Assembly: GCF_019925205.1 (NCBI RefSeq)
Contig: NC_083564.1
Span: 32,774,447 to 32,838,446, forward strand
Reading direction: 5' to 3'
Source of the DNA: Metopolophium dirhodum
Taxonomy: Eukaryota; Arthropoda; Insecta; Hemiptera; Aphididae
Length of the DNA: 64,000 nucleotides
Position 1 is the stretch's first letter. The number at the start of each line of letters is the position of its first letter. A program made the position numbers and the translations under genes. Below are positions 48,094 to 59,983 of this stretch, piece after piece. The notes beneath the pieces are model-generated. The model did no database searches and was not told the DNA's origin. It saw only the letters and a list, made by a program, of their open reading frames with translations.

Positions 48094-51000
48094 ACCTTGT
48101 AGTATATACTATATTATGTGTTCAAAAATATTGAATGACTTTATTTCGATGGTTATGCCTTATTATGTTAATTTATTATAATTTATTTATAATATAAATG
48201 GATCAACTAGAGACTTATGTGTTCAAAGTGATTGAACCCAATAATTTGGTTTTATAGTTTATTGTCCAGAGTTCTATGATACCGATTGCATATCATACCG
48301 TTTTCTATACAAACCCAACTAGGAAAAATGGGAAAAACACAGCGGCTTGATATGTATACAGCGTGCGAATAATTTATTTTTATAATAACTTTTTATACGT
48401 ACACAAAACATCGGAACAAACTATTTTTTTTTTAATAAACCTGATCTGAAAATAATTGGTTCATAAGTAATCGTGAATTTTGTTTCCGTGCCAAATTAAA
48501 AAAATAATCACATGTTTATAATTAGTCTTCAATAGGTTTTCGTATACCATGGCACCACGTATTTTGTATGAATAGAAGTAATTGTACATAGTATATATAC
48601 TTTGCGTAGGTACTAGGTACGTTAAAGAATATTATTATTGTGAGTTGTATGGAACAAAACTCGGAAAATTTGTTTTGTATAATAATTGTATTATGTTAAT
48701 TTAAAGTCACATGATGAATAATAGTCTCTGTAAACGTTGTATGTTTTTATTTTTCTGTTGTAGAAAACTTCTAATTTTTTTGTGGTAGTAGGTATCTCTT
48801 TTCAAATTTACAAAACAAGTGGTTTTTTTATTATATTATTATGTTACAACTTAATGAGATTAAAACGAAAAATTTGTATTTTGTTTTCACGTTATAAGTT
48901 AAGCACAATAAAAATAATTAAAGTTTATTTAATGTTAAACTGGAACATTAGATTAGTATTATTAATTATTTACTCTGTATGTATTGAGAAAAAAAAATTG
49001 TCATATGGAACCAAAACTATATATGTAAGTGATTAACTAATAATTACATATAATATAAAAGAGAGTATGTTTTTAATAGTTAAATTATATAATAGTATTA
49101 TACTGTTGTTGTTCATTAAAAGAACACAAACGATGTTTTTTAACATTTTTAATACAGAATAAAAAAAAAAAAAGAGAAAAATTATTCACTTAAAAGCGAT
49201 TAAGAATTTTTTAAAAAAGGTTTCATATAAATATTTGTTTTAAGCCGATACGAACTGTCAAATTAATTTAACAAACGAATATTTTTGAAAAATGTTGACC
49301 AAGACATACAATGAACGTCAAATCTAAAAATTCTGATGCTATTATAATGATGGTATCGACACGAATAACAGAAAACAACTAAGGTTAGTCAACTTGTGTC
49401 AATACTGACTTTGAAAAAGTTCACTCACAGTCATTTGGAATATTCGATAGGTGAATATACCGGCCGCGGCAGTTTGATGACAGATTGTGTCATATGGCAT
49501 CATAATAATATTTCGAATTGATCTTCAGAGTGCGAGGGACTATGTGAACTATGCCCCTCTCCCGACACTTGTTTTTAACTTAATGGCCAATGGGACATTT
49601 ACAAAATCGGAAATTGAATTTACAATTATTTACAAATGTTTGCATTAATGTAAAAAGAAGTTTGCAGAAAGTCGGAGGTGGGAGAAGGGAAATTTCATCT
49701 ACATCAGAAATGTATAGTTCGTAAAAGCCATAGACAAGAACTATCTACGATATTTTTTGTTTATCAATACATTTAATTTATAAACAACGACCATTTATTG
49801 GTCTTATGAATTGACATAATAAATTATACGAGCTATAGGTGTTTCACATAATAATTTATAATTTTATATATTTTTTTAAAAGAATAAAATATTTAAACAT
49901 ACAACACCAGGGTGGATTATAATGTAATTGTGAATGGCGTTTGTTATCATCACCTAAAAGAAAATTAAAACGTAATACAATTTTAAAATTAACGATCAGA
50001 GGAAATATAACATTTTTGTTTTATTATCTATGCTTACAAAAAAAAAAATTCCCGCGGGACAACTGTCACATTGAATTTCCTCCTTATTTTAATAGACCAC
50101 GAAAAAGGAAGGAAGTAAAAATAATTTATATTCGTGAATTTTTACAGCTGTTAATTTACTTTTATTTATAGAAGGAATATTTTTAAATAAATTCGTAGAA
50201 TTTTTACAAATCATTATTTGCCGAGTTAGTTTTAATTATTATTGGGTTCCCGCACACTATAATATCAATAGAAATTATCAAAACTTTTATTTTATTTTTA
50301 TTTTAAGCAGCCACCTATGAAAAATAATTTTAATTTTATGTTAGGTTGTTAACTGATTGATATTAGTTGGTACCTATTAGAAGTATAAAAATAATAAGAA
50401 TTTTAATTTAATAAAATATATCTTATACAAAACATGAATTTTCAACTAAATAATTTATACAACTTAATGAATATCCTTGAAAAAAAAATTAATTGAAATT
50501 GATAAATAAAATGATAATTTGGATGATAAATATACCTATGATACAAAATATAAACATTTGAATTATTAGTGTTTATATTTTAAAAAATTGTAATGTAAGT
50601 CATTAAAGTTGAAGTTAAATGTGCAATGAATATTAAATGATGGAAAGTATTTGATTAATTTGTGTTTACGAATTTCCCTGTTTATTAAATTTAACAAATT
50701 AGTACAACGGTAACAACTGGAGAACTGATGATTAATTTTCTAAAAACGCTTTTAATTCCTTCCTCGTTTATGACATTACTATAATAGAATGTTAAGTAGT
50801 GTTGTCTGTTGGTACTTGATAATAATGTTAATTTGCTAAGAATATCTTAACCTAATAAATTCAAAGATAAGTAATTATTCGTTTCTCTGTATTTTTACTT
50901 TAAAATATTTTTAAAAATAAAATAATATTGACATATTTATTTAGTATGCATAAATAAAAGTAATTTAACTCTACCTCTCTCTCTTTCTTTGTATACAACT

Positions 51001-51106
51001 TATTATCAAAACGTCAATAAAAAAGCATTATTATAAAGAGGCTTAGTTTAGCGTAGAGCTAAACTTAAATAATATTAAATAATATTTTATTTTTTAGGTG
51101 TTTAGA
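48094..51106. other. AT-rich non-coding DNA
   Basis: No gene supported. The frames at 48782-49036 and 49941-50171 are AT-rich and not coding-like. Confidence 0.4.
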
Positions 51107-51180
51107 CTTAGATTCTGAGCGGAGAAGTTAATGTATTATTAAAAAATTTTGTGTATTTCAGACTATTCCTCATAAATTTT
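51107..51180 (+). repeat. fragment of the 33303-34718 repeat
   Basis: ttagattctgagcgga and the following aatgtattatt match the reverse complement of the right end of the 1.4-kb repeat. Only a short stretch is recognisable. Confidence 0.45.
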
Positions 51181-51478
51181 TTTTGTATCTGAAAGATTTT
51201 TTTATGTTTGAATTTTAAAAAGAGTTAGAAGAGCATCATAAAATTGTTTATTTCTATTATTATATTTTTTAAAATTTATAAAAATGTTTATTACCTGGAC
51301 TAAATTGGGTACGATCCGTATCATGTTTTTAATATAAGAATATATTATGTATTACTTTTGTATTTTAGTATTTGAAGTATCAAAAAAAACTTTACTGCCA
51401 CGATGTAAAATCGACATTTACAATGTGAAAGATACTGAACAAGAATATTTCTCATCACTCGTGAATTATATATTTCAG

Positions 51479-51687
51479 GTTCATGTGGTGGATGCGTTGA
51501 TTTTAACACCTATCCCTTTTTAGTCGTAAAAAATTCCTATTGCTATCTGCGTTTTATCCTTTATTCAATGCCTGGAGCAGTTTATAAACAAAACAGTGAC
51601 GGTCATGGCAAAGTGCCAGCGACGGAGAAACAAATATTATTTATGATCGGAACCATGTTCGCCATCTTAGGCTCAGCTTATAACTGA
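51479..51687 (+). CDS. probable terminal exon of a membrane protein, perhaps SLC38-like
   Basis: An open frame starts right after an acceptor (atatatttcag, ending 51478) and runs 68 codons to TGA at 51685-51687. It begins SCGGCVDFN, then has a hydrophobic segment ending in YLRFILYSMPGAVY, a polar loop (KQNSDGHGKVPATEKQ) and a second hydrophobic segment (ILFMIGTMFAILGSAYN) up to the stop. Two C-terminal membrane spans with a P-[GS]-A-x-Y motif and a short basic loop resemble the end of SLC38/AAAP amino-acid transporters. That resemblance is weak, and no upstream exons were found. It may be a single surviving exon of a relic. Confidence 0.35.
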
Positions 51688-52406
51688 TTTTATGGTGCCC
51701 TGCAGTTTGGTTTCAAATATTATCCATACCGGGCCATACGGTTTTACCCCTCCAAAATTCACCGATTTACATGTAGGTATCGAAAGTAGGTAAATCGAGA
51801 ATTCGGTAAATATGAAAACACCCGTGTAATGGAAAACGCAATGAAAATCGGTTTAGGGTGGTTTTTTTTCATGTAACTTTAGGAGACATGAGCTGAAGTG
51901 TTCAAATGTTAACCCGGTACAATAATGGCGTAAATGAAAAGCCAACATCACAGTGGAATTAATAAGTACACAGAAGGGCACTCTGACGTCTGTCAACAGA
52001 CAAAAAAAACCAAATTCTTGATAAAAGAAAAACCTTTTTACTTTGTGTAAAGGTTGTTTTTCGGTAAAATAATTCATTATGGGCTACAGTGAACATGGCT
52101 GGTATTAATTTACAACTATTATCTTTCAACGAATAATCGAAATAGAGGCAATACAGGACACAATTAATACGCCTTAACAACCACGCGCTGTAACGGTCGT
52201 GTAACGTTATTTTGAATAAAACTACCAATTGATGGTTGAAAATATAATATTTCAATGTTTTGGGCCTATTATTATTATTTTATAAAATTATAATTTAATT
52301 AATAAAAATAATTAATATGAATTTTTCAAAATCTCACAGCACTTATACGATATAACTATATTATTATTACCTTCGTTAGAATTAATAAAGATCAAGTCTT
52401 ATTATA
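51688..52406. other. non-coding DNA
   Basis: No gene supported. The two overlapping minus-strand frames (51853-52077 and 51959-52255) share no family features and probably arise by chance. Confidence 0.4.
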
Positions 52407-52414
52407 AATTTGAA

Positions 52415-52620
52415 CAGAGGTTACCAAAATGTGGTCAAATTTTATCCAGTCCGCAGACAAGAAAAAAAAAGTAAAAACTGATATTGTTGTACGTTCTAGT
52501 ATATTGTACATTCATCATTTTTGTTCATTGATTCTTACCAATTTTAGCAATTTCGATGGCCCGTGAACAATTTTTAGATTTCTAATGTGGCCCTTTAAAA
52601 ATATTAATTGGTGACCCTGG
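52415..52620 (+). mobile_element. hAT-like MITE (CAGAGGTTACCAA ends)
   Basis: A 206-bp element. The left end reads CAGAGGTTACCAAAATGTGG and the reverse complement of the right CCAGGGTCACCAATTAAT, with AAAGGGCCAC further in. It is flanked by a perfect 8-bp duplication, aatttgaa, at 52407-52414 and 52621-52628. It has no coding capacity. Confidence 0.85.
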
Positions 52621-53200
52621 AATTTGAATATAAAACACACTTAAATGTGAAATTTAAGTATAACTCAATACTGTTGGATTCAATAGAAATTTGACAAAAT
52701 GTTAACTGTGAAAGAATACAATGCTTAGTACGGAGTTTGTTATTTAATAAATCAATACTATTAGCATAATAGTGATGTACAAAACTGATAGAAAAAGTAA
52801 GTAAGTGGGTGTTAAGTGCCTTATGTATGAAACACAAATAATATCATATACAAAGATTACACGGGTGTAGTGGTTCATCTGAATATCAGTATTTTTCCAG
52901 ATGGTTTAATAATCTTACTAGTTTTACGACCTCTGTTCGTAAATAAAATAAAAATGTAATATCACATTTTATTGTAATAATATACTAAAACATCTGGATA
53001 TTATTTTACCTGGAAATTAAATTGTAATCGCATTTCGATGAATTTGTAAAAAAAATTAACGAAATTATACTATACATTTTATAGTTAATTTTTTTTTTTT
53101 TTATAAACTTTTAATTTATGTGCTTGATATTCAAGTTTGAATTACGTGCGATAAAAATAATATGGAAGTTCCTACTTAAAATAATGGTTCGTTTGTCTAG

Positions 53201-53515
53201 ACATCGGATAACATATTGGTCGACGGGTTAATGCATTTAGGTCCAATAATAATTGTGATCGATGATGAACGACTAAACATTTTATATTGCCGTTATAAAT
53301 TGATAACCATTAAATATTTAGATAACAGAGCCGGATACTGGAGAGAGAATAACCATACGTCGTTAACGTTATCCAATAGAATAACTTTAGAAAGTGATTG
53401 GCTTCCTTTGTTATCGCAAACAGATCACCATCACGCTCAGTATAGTACTCAACATTTTGTTTATTATAATATTGATATGATGCTAATGACGACAATGGCA
53501 TTAAATAAATGAATA
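53201..53515 (+). CDS. possible terminal coding exon, unknown protein
   Basis: Immediately after an acceptor (cgtttgtctag, ending 53200) a frame of about 103 codons stays open to a TGA near 53513. It reads TSDNILVDGLMHLGPIIIVI at its start and contains YLDNRAGYWRENNHTSLTL and SDWLPLLSQTDHHHAQY. AATAAA signals overlap the stop region (about 53505-53515) and recur at about 53571, as expected at a 3' end. No family is recognised, and no upstream exon is paired with it. The frame at 53310-53501 on the other strand is a shadow. Confidence 0.35.
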
Positions 53516-53678
53516 AACAAACAAAATAATAGTGATAATTATAATAATGAAAAAATTAGGGGTGGAATAAAGACAGAGATTTCTTATATATATTTTTTTC
53601 TCTCTTTCTCCCTTTCTCTATTGTATGATTACGTAATAATTGTATTTAATTTTAGTTTTTAAGTATAAGTATTAATTT

Positions 53679-54176
53679 TGTAACTCTCTATCTTCACCAC
53701 AAGCACAGAAGCTTACAGAAACTTACAGAAGCTTATACAGAAGATAGATAATTCAAATAAATAATTGTATATTTGTTTTTCTTAAAATAAAAAGAAATAA
53801 AAAATATAATTTATAGTCACTTGCGCTACACATATATTGTACAAAAAATTATTTTAATTTTAACACTGAAAATAAAAAAAATTAAATTTGATTTATATTT
53901 TTTTGGATATTTACAAAATGGCCAATTTGTGAATCTGATTATAAGAACAATTTTGACAGTAAAAACATTAATCTAAGTCCAGTAGTTTATTTTTTTAAAT
54001 ATCAATATTTTTTTGATTAAATTAATTTGGAACGTAATTTTTTCAAAATATTTTTTTTGGGAAATTTCTGACATGAGTATATTTCTTAAATTATTTACTA
54101 ATCATATAACTCTAACAACTTTTGTGAAGCGTTTAAGAAGCATACACTTTTTTTTTCGTCAGGTCTTTTTGTTACA
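53679..54176 (+). mobile_element. TGTAAC-ended repeat, longer copy
   Basis: It begins TGTAACTCTCTATC and ends GTTACA, the reverse complement of TGTAAC. Its interior (about 53810-54066) aligns with the reverse complement of 47042-47324. It is about 215 bases longer, the extra part lying near the left end, where an acagaagcttacagaaactt word is locally duplicated. It has no coding capacity. Confidence 0.62.
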
Positions 54177-57100
54177 CTTTGTATTCTAAGACGCGTAGTA
54201 TTTTTATGCAATCGTTTGTTAAGATTAAAAATGCTTGTTCGTGGATTGTCATTATACCCAGAATTTTACTATGAAGGAAAAATGAAAGGTATTATTCAAG
54301 AGCCGTTGAATAATTATCTAATGGTTTATTAAAATAGGCATAATATTATTATGCCACTTTGAAAAATTATGATGTAAATGCGTCTGAATATCGTACACGT
54401 TTGTTAAACCATCCTCGCTCAGCGGATGCATTAAAATAACAAAATATTACGCATAATTATGTGCACGTAATGCCGACCTTGAAAAAAAAAATGTTTATCA
54501 GATGACGGGGATTTAGTTTAATTAAAGCGTTTGTTCTTATTTTTTTTCAAGCGAAATACTTCTGGATGGAACTTTTAATCGCCGTTTTTTTAATCACTGG
54601 CGCGAAGGTACGAAAGTTCAAACTCGGAGTAATCTTCGTGTTGTATAAACGTATTATTAAAAAAAAAAAAAAAACTATGAATACATGAAAGTCTGGATTG
54701 TATATGCAATGGGGTGTGAGCGGGTCCGGAGAAAAATATCCAGTGTGTTTACGACTGGCATGCTAAAATGGTCACATAAAACGACACCGGGACGACCCTC
54801 CTCATCTGCTATCAAAAGCAAAATAGTAAAAAAAACGCGCAGGTTTCATCGTTAAAGACGGTACCTATGTCCTATACCTATAAGATTGTGGCGAAAATTT
54901 AACAACTTTCTTTCGTATTATTACTATTATACGCTCGCCGCCATCGCCGTCGTTATTGTTCACAGCTGGAAATAGTGAAAACTCACAACTATCCTGCAGG
55001 TGTAATATGCGAAAGCAGTTGTTATCAATTTCGCGGAGTGATATTAAAAACGATTTCGGGTAAACGTTTATGATCGGAAACTTAGAATTTTACACTCGAA
55101 TTTGCATATTCATATTAAAAGCTTCGAAAGTGCTTTTTTTTCGTCCACACGCAAATTCGATAATATCGTTAACTTTAAAGCCTTAGAGGCATGTTATATA
55201 TTATATTTTAAAGTGTTACTATGTGTGTTTAATGTATAAATGCAATATACACAATATGAACAAACAATAAATATCCTTATACCTATACATTATATATTTG
55301 GAGTTATGCATTATATGTGTCAGCTATTTTTGGCAGTAAATTACTTTAACATAAATCCCAATCTTTACACAATTATGTTTGATTTCAAAAACCCACTTTA
55401 TAATGTTATTAATATGATTAAAAAAATAAAATCACGTGAAAGATTAGGTACAATCATAAAATGTAAAATATATAAAATGTCTGTAGGTAAGTATGTTTAA
55501 GTTTTAAAAACTTGTCTAATTATAGTACATTATTTAACAATGACTCAAATACTATTATACAATTGTTTCACTTTTACATGCGAGTAGAATTAAATACGTC
55601 CTAGGTCCTAGGTACTCAAAATTATTTCGATTCAACGGTTTCATTTTGGATATTAATCCATAATATTTATCATGACGTGTTTCGTTATACCTACCAATAC
55701 AATTCATATTTTGATACATTAATTCTTAATTGTATATGCAAAACACAAAACTACATAATATAGTAATATTGAAGTTATAATAGTACAAAACAATCGGAGA
55801 TTGCTTTTAGTGATCACGGAGGCATGTGACATCGAACCTTCCTGACAAATAGTTATTTTTTCGGAAGACCTCAAAGGAATTTAAAGGGAAATTAAATGTA
55901 CTCCGGGCGGATATAGTAAGCGCCTTATGCAGTATAGGACTTAATGCGTATAACCTAAGGGCGTATTATACTAAACTGAATATAATGGTATTATAATATA
56001 TACGGCAGAGGACGAAACGAATCGTCTATGCATTATGATGCATATTTTCGGTGGAAGTCCGACGTTCTGTTTCCAATATATATAATAATAATTACGCGAG
56101 ACGACGGTGGCGGTTTGTTATTTATTTTGAATAAAAGCGATATTATGTTTGCACCGTATTAATATTTCATCGTGTCATATTATTATAAAATATAATCTAA
56201 CAAACAAAATTGAACACACATAAAATGTCAAAAGTACCAGTTGTACGGTATGTATAATATATTTATTCTGATTACGAAAACGTAATAACAAATCAAAGCT
56301 GCTGATGATAAAACGCATCAGGAGGCAGAGGAAATACTGAATAGCTTAATCCCCGTTAAATCAACCCGCTTGTATTATTATTTTACGTTTTATATAATTT
56401 TCGAATCAATGTATGTTTTACGTGCCGTTAAATATGTACGTATGTCTAAGGTTCTTTAGCGCACAGTAATTATTTATGTAACGGTGATACAGTGTGCACA
56501 TTACCTTCGTTATCATTATTTTTTATTATTCATTATCAGCTCTCACTTAATTATATTTATCGTAAGAAATTTAAATTGAGGATTCATTACTGATTTACTA
56601 TAATAGTATGCTGTTTGAATGCATTGTTTGTTGACTTAAATCAATGGAAATTAATAAAATATTCACAGAGTAATTAATAATCATCTGATGATTTACATTA
56701 GAGTAAATTCAATTGTAACAATTGACTTAATTAATAAGATTAAGGTTAACTTTAGAAACTAATTAAACAATATTTAAAATATTTATTATTATTGACTTAA
56801 AATTATGAAATACAAACATTAATTTTACAGTTAAAAGTGTATAGTTTTTAAATGTTTATTTCATATGGGCAGGTAGAATTGTTTTTACCTTAAAGTAACA
56901 TTGTATGGAATTTCGACTGGAATGTTTGGAACATAATATGACTTATGTGAACATAATTATTATAATATTATGATATATTATTGAAATATTAGCCACAAAA
57001 AACACTCAACCACTTGTTGTAGATATTTAAATGTAACTGAAATGCCTATACATTGCGCCGTTTTTAAAATTTGATAATTAATTTAATTTGTTGTTCTTAC

Positions 57101-59698
57101 AATACAATACTCAACGTTGAAACCATTATAAGTCACATTTTTTTTATAATTATATTTTGTTTTCTATAAGTACATCAAAATAACTAGAACCTTTTTTGAA
57201 ACAGCTTTATCAAACTTATTCGTTACTCTATAAGGGCATGCTTGAAGTAAAGTTAATTTTGCACTCGGTACCTACTGTTTTAAATAAAATCATGAATATT
57301 ATTTAATTATAACGTGAAAGTACCAAACTGAAAATATTTTTCTTTTGAATTAAAAAAATATATTAAAACTTATAAGTTTGATAGAATCTACTTTTGTATT
57401 TAATATATACGAGTTAATTTTAAATGTACTATTTGGCAACATTTTTATTACCTACATAATAATATAATATAAGGGTAAAATACTTAAAACTCTTTGTTAA
57501 CCAAAAATTAACGTTTTAAATCTAATGAATTGATAATCGATAATTTTAACCCACTTAAGTTATTGAATTATTAAAAATAAAAATGTGGATTGTAACCTGT
57601 AAGTAAATTCTAATAGTACACATCGTATATACAACAAAAACAGGTGTTTGTGATCAATTGTTTTAAGTTTTTATTGTATTTGTGGAACAATTGAACATTT
57701 TTAAAATGTCATTAGATTTAATAAATCAAAATATATACTAAAGTGTACTTAAGTATTTAGATTTTAAAAAGTTGACATTTATATTAGATATTGATCAATA
57801 GCTATTTATCCATTTAAATATGAAAACGTAATAATGAAACATCAAAATTTGAACATAAACTAAAACACATAATTCCCAAATTATTTTAGCCGATTATTAA
57901 AATTCTGTTATGACTTATATTTTTATATTTCACCAGATTAATTTGATGATCGGTGGGTTGGTACGTCGTTTTTATAAAAACAAAAATGTTTTATTGGTCA
58001 AAGCTGACAATTAATATAGTTAATGGTGTAAAAAGTACTAATAATTTTATGATATTATCACTAAAAATATTACGGTTTTGTCCATTCAATTTAGTGTATA
58101 TATTTAGTATTTATCAGAAAATCATTTATATTGATAAAACAATATAAATGTGGTGACTAATAATTTTTCAAGTGTTTTTATGTATTATTATCCCTAATAA
58201 TATAATATGCAATGTAGTTTTTACTAACTATTCAGGTGCAGTATTATAACTTTTTAAAGTACCTATACTGTTAAGTACGGTCGGGAAAAATAGAACGGTT
58301 CACTGTTAGTGTATTATATTCATGTAAAAAAGTTTTATATGGAATTTAGTGAAGACACCGAGTAGTGTAGTTGTAAAAGTGTCGACAAAAATTTAATTTC
58401 TTGTTTCCTTTTAAACTAATTCGATTTGACATAATTAAGGCTCTCGACATAAGGCGACGTTTCTGTGGATGGTGGATTCAGACAGTTTATAATCGTATTA
58501 TTTCTGACAATTGAATCTCGGATTTCTTAGTAAACTGTATTATATAAGAACATGAGAAGTTTTTAGTTCTTTGTTACAGTTAAGAAAATTTTTTTATTTG
58601 ATATACGCAATACGCGGCATATCAAATCTTTGATATTATATTAATGTTTAAAAGTCGTGCACTAATGCGGTATATTCGCACGTTCATTTATTAAAATGTA
58701 TAGTTTATACTATTCGTGTAAATAACGTATCTGGCATAATATATAATATATATACATTATATATGTTACTAAATACTTTTTTTTAAGTGTTATTGCTATA
58801 AACGAAGACATTTGTTTGTTATTATTTTTATTTTTAAGAAATATACTGCCGAGATCAATTTTTATTATTCGCAGTCGTTTCGAATGGAAAATACAATTGT
58901 GTTTAATATTATTCTCGGTTGTAATTTAACGTTCAGACGCACTTTACCGATTTAAAATATTTTTTAGCGTAAATTCGTTCGAGCCGTTTTTCAAGAATAT
59001 AACTGCAGTCACCCGTAACGGTATTGTCTAGCACGTTGATCGCTGTTGTAGTCGCTGTTGTTTTTTTTTTGTCTTTTTTTTTAATATCGACGATACGAAT
59101 AATTCATTGGACCCCTAAAATGTACACATAGGCGGGCGAATAGTTTTCACGAAAACTGAGTCATAAAACGTCCCAGCAGATTGTACTGCAGAGCAGTGCG
59201 TACCCGATCCATTCAACGTTTTTGGGAAGTCGTAAATTCTAAGAGAGGCAAAGGCAAAAAAAAAAACTATATGGTACAAGTGGGTGACTTTTGCCAGCAA
59301 TTATCGTATGCCAATGAGATTTACGGCACGACGTGTCCGATTCGGAATTTTATATTTTGACGACGGTAACCATGTCAAAAATCTGTGCAAGAATATGAAA
59401 TATTAATAAAATACCCGAGGCGGAAAATTTCTAGTTAAAACGTTATGTTTTTAAATCGATATTATGGATAAATAAACTAGTCAGATGTAAATCATTGTTT
59501 TGGAAAGATCGTATTGTTATAGTGAACTTATTGCAATAATTAATTATTATTATATTAACTGACCGAATCGTAAAACTTTATAATTATAATATTACATTTT
59601 TATCTCGAATTGTTACCAATTATAAATCATAATAGGTACATAATATTAATATATATATAAACATAATATTATCATGCATTTCTAATAACATATAAATA
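54177..59698. other. AT-rich non-coding DNA
   Basis: A long stretch with no supportable gene. GC-richer patches at 54720-55060 and 58980-59340 show no sustained frame. The frame at 55240-55500 (+) starts with ATG but is AT-rich and unlike a known protein; those at 57953-58147 and 59115-59300 are likewise unsupported. Confidence 0.4.
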
Positions 59699-59717
59699 TT
59701 CGTATTATTATTTTATT

Positions 59718-59960
59718 TTTTTTTTTTGGGGGGGGGGGTTGAGGCTTCGACAACTGAGGTCATTAGCCTGTGGAACTGTGGGGGAGGGTACTGTAGGTTT
59801 TAAACACGTGTGTGTTTTGTTTTTGGCAGAATTTTTAATTGGCCCGGACTGGGGATGGCGGCTTCTCTCTCCGGACACGGTGACTGCCCGAAGAAAAATG
59901 CAGCCAGTGGCCGAGTTCGAACCAACAGACACCTTAGTCCACTCGGCCACTCCGTCTCCC
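59718..59960 (-). mobile_element. tRNA-derived SINE, nearly full length
   Basis: On the minus strand the element starts GGGAGACGGAG and has an A-box-like TGGCCGAGTGG (+ strand 59939-59949), as in tRNA-Ser/Leu. A B box GGTTCGAACTC follows (+ strand 59913-59923). A tRNA-unrelated body (TTTTTCTTCGGGCA, GTGTCCGGAGAGAG) leads to CAGGCTAATGACCTCAG, a C run and an A tail. These are the internal RNA polymerase III promoter elements of a SINE. The A and B boxes are only about 15 bases apart, much closer than in a normal tRNA. Imperfect target duplications (ttcgtattattattttattt near 59699 and tcgtaatattatattttatt near 59963) flank it. Frames on both strands here are by-products. Confidence 0.88.
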
Positions 59961-59983
59961 AGTCGTAATATTATATTTTATTT

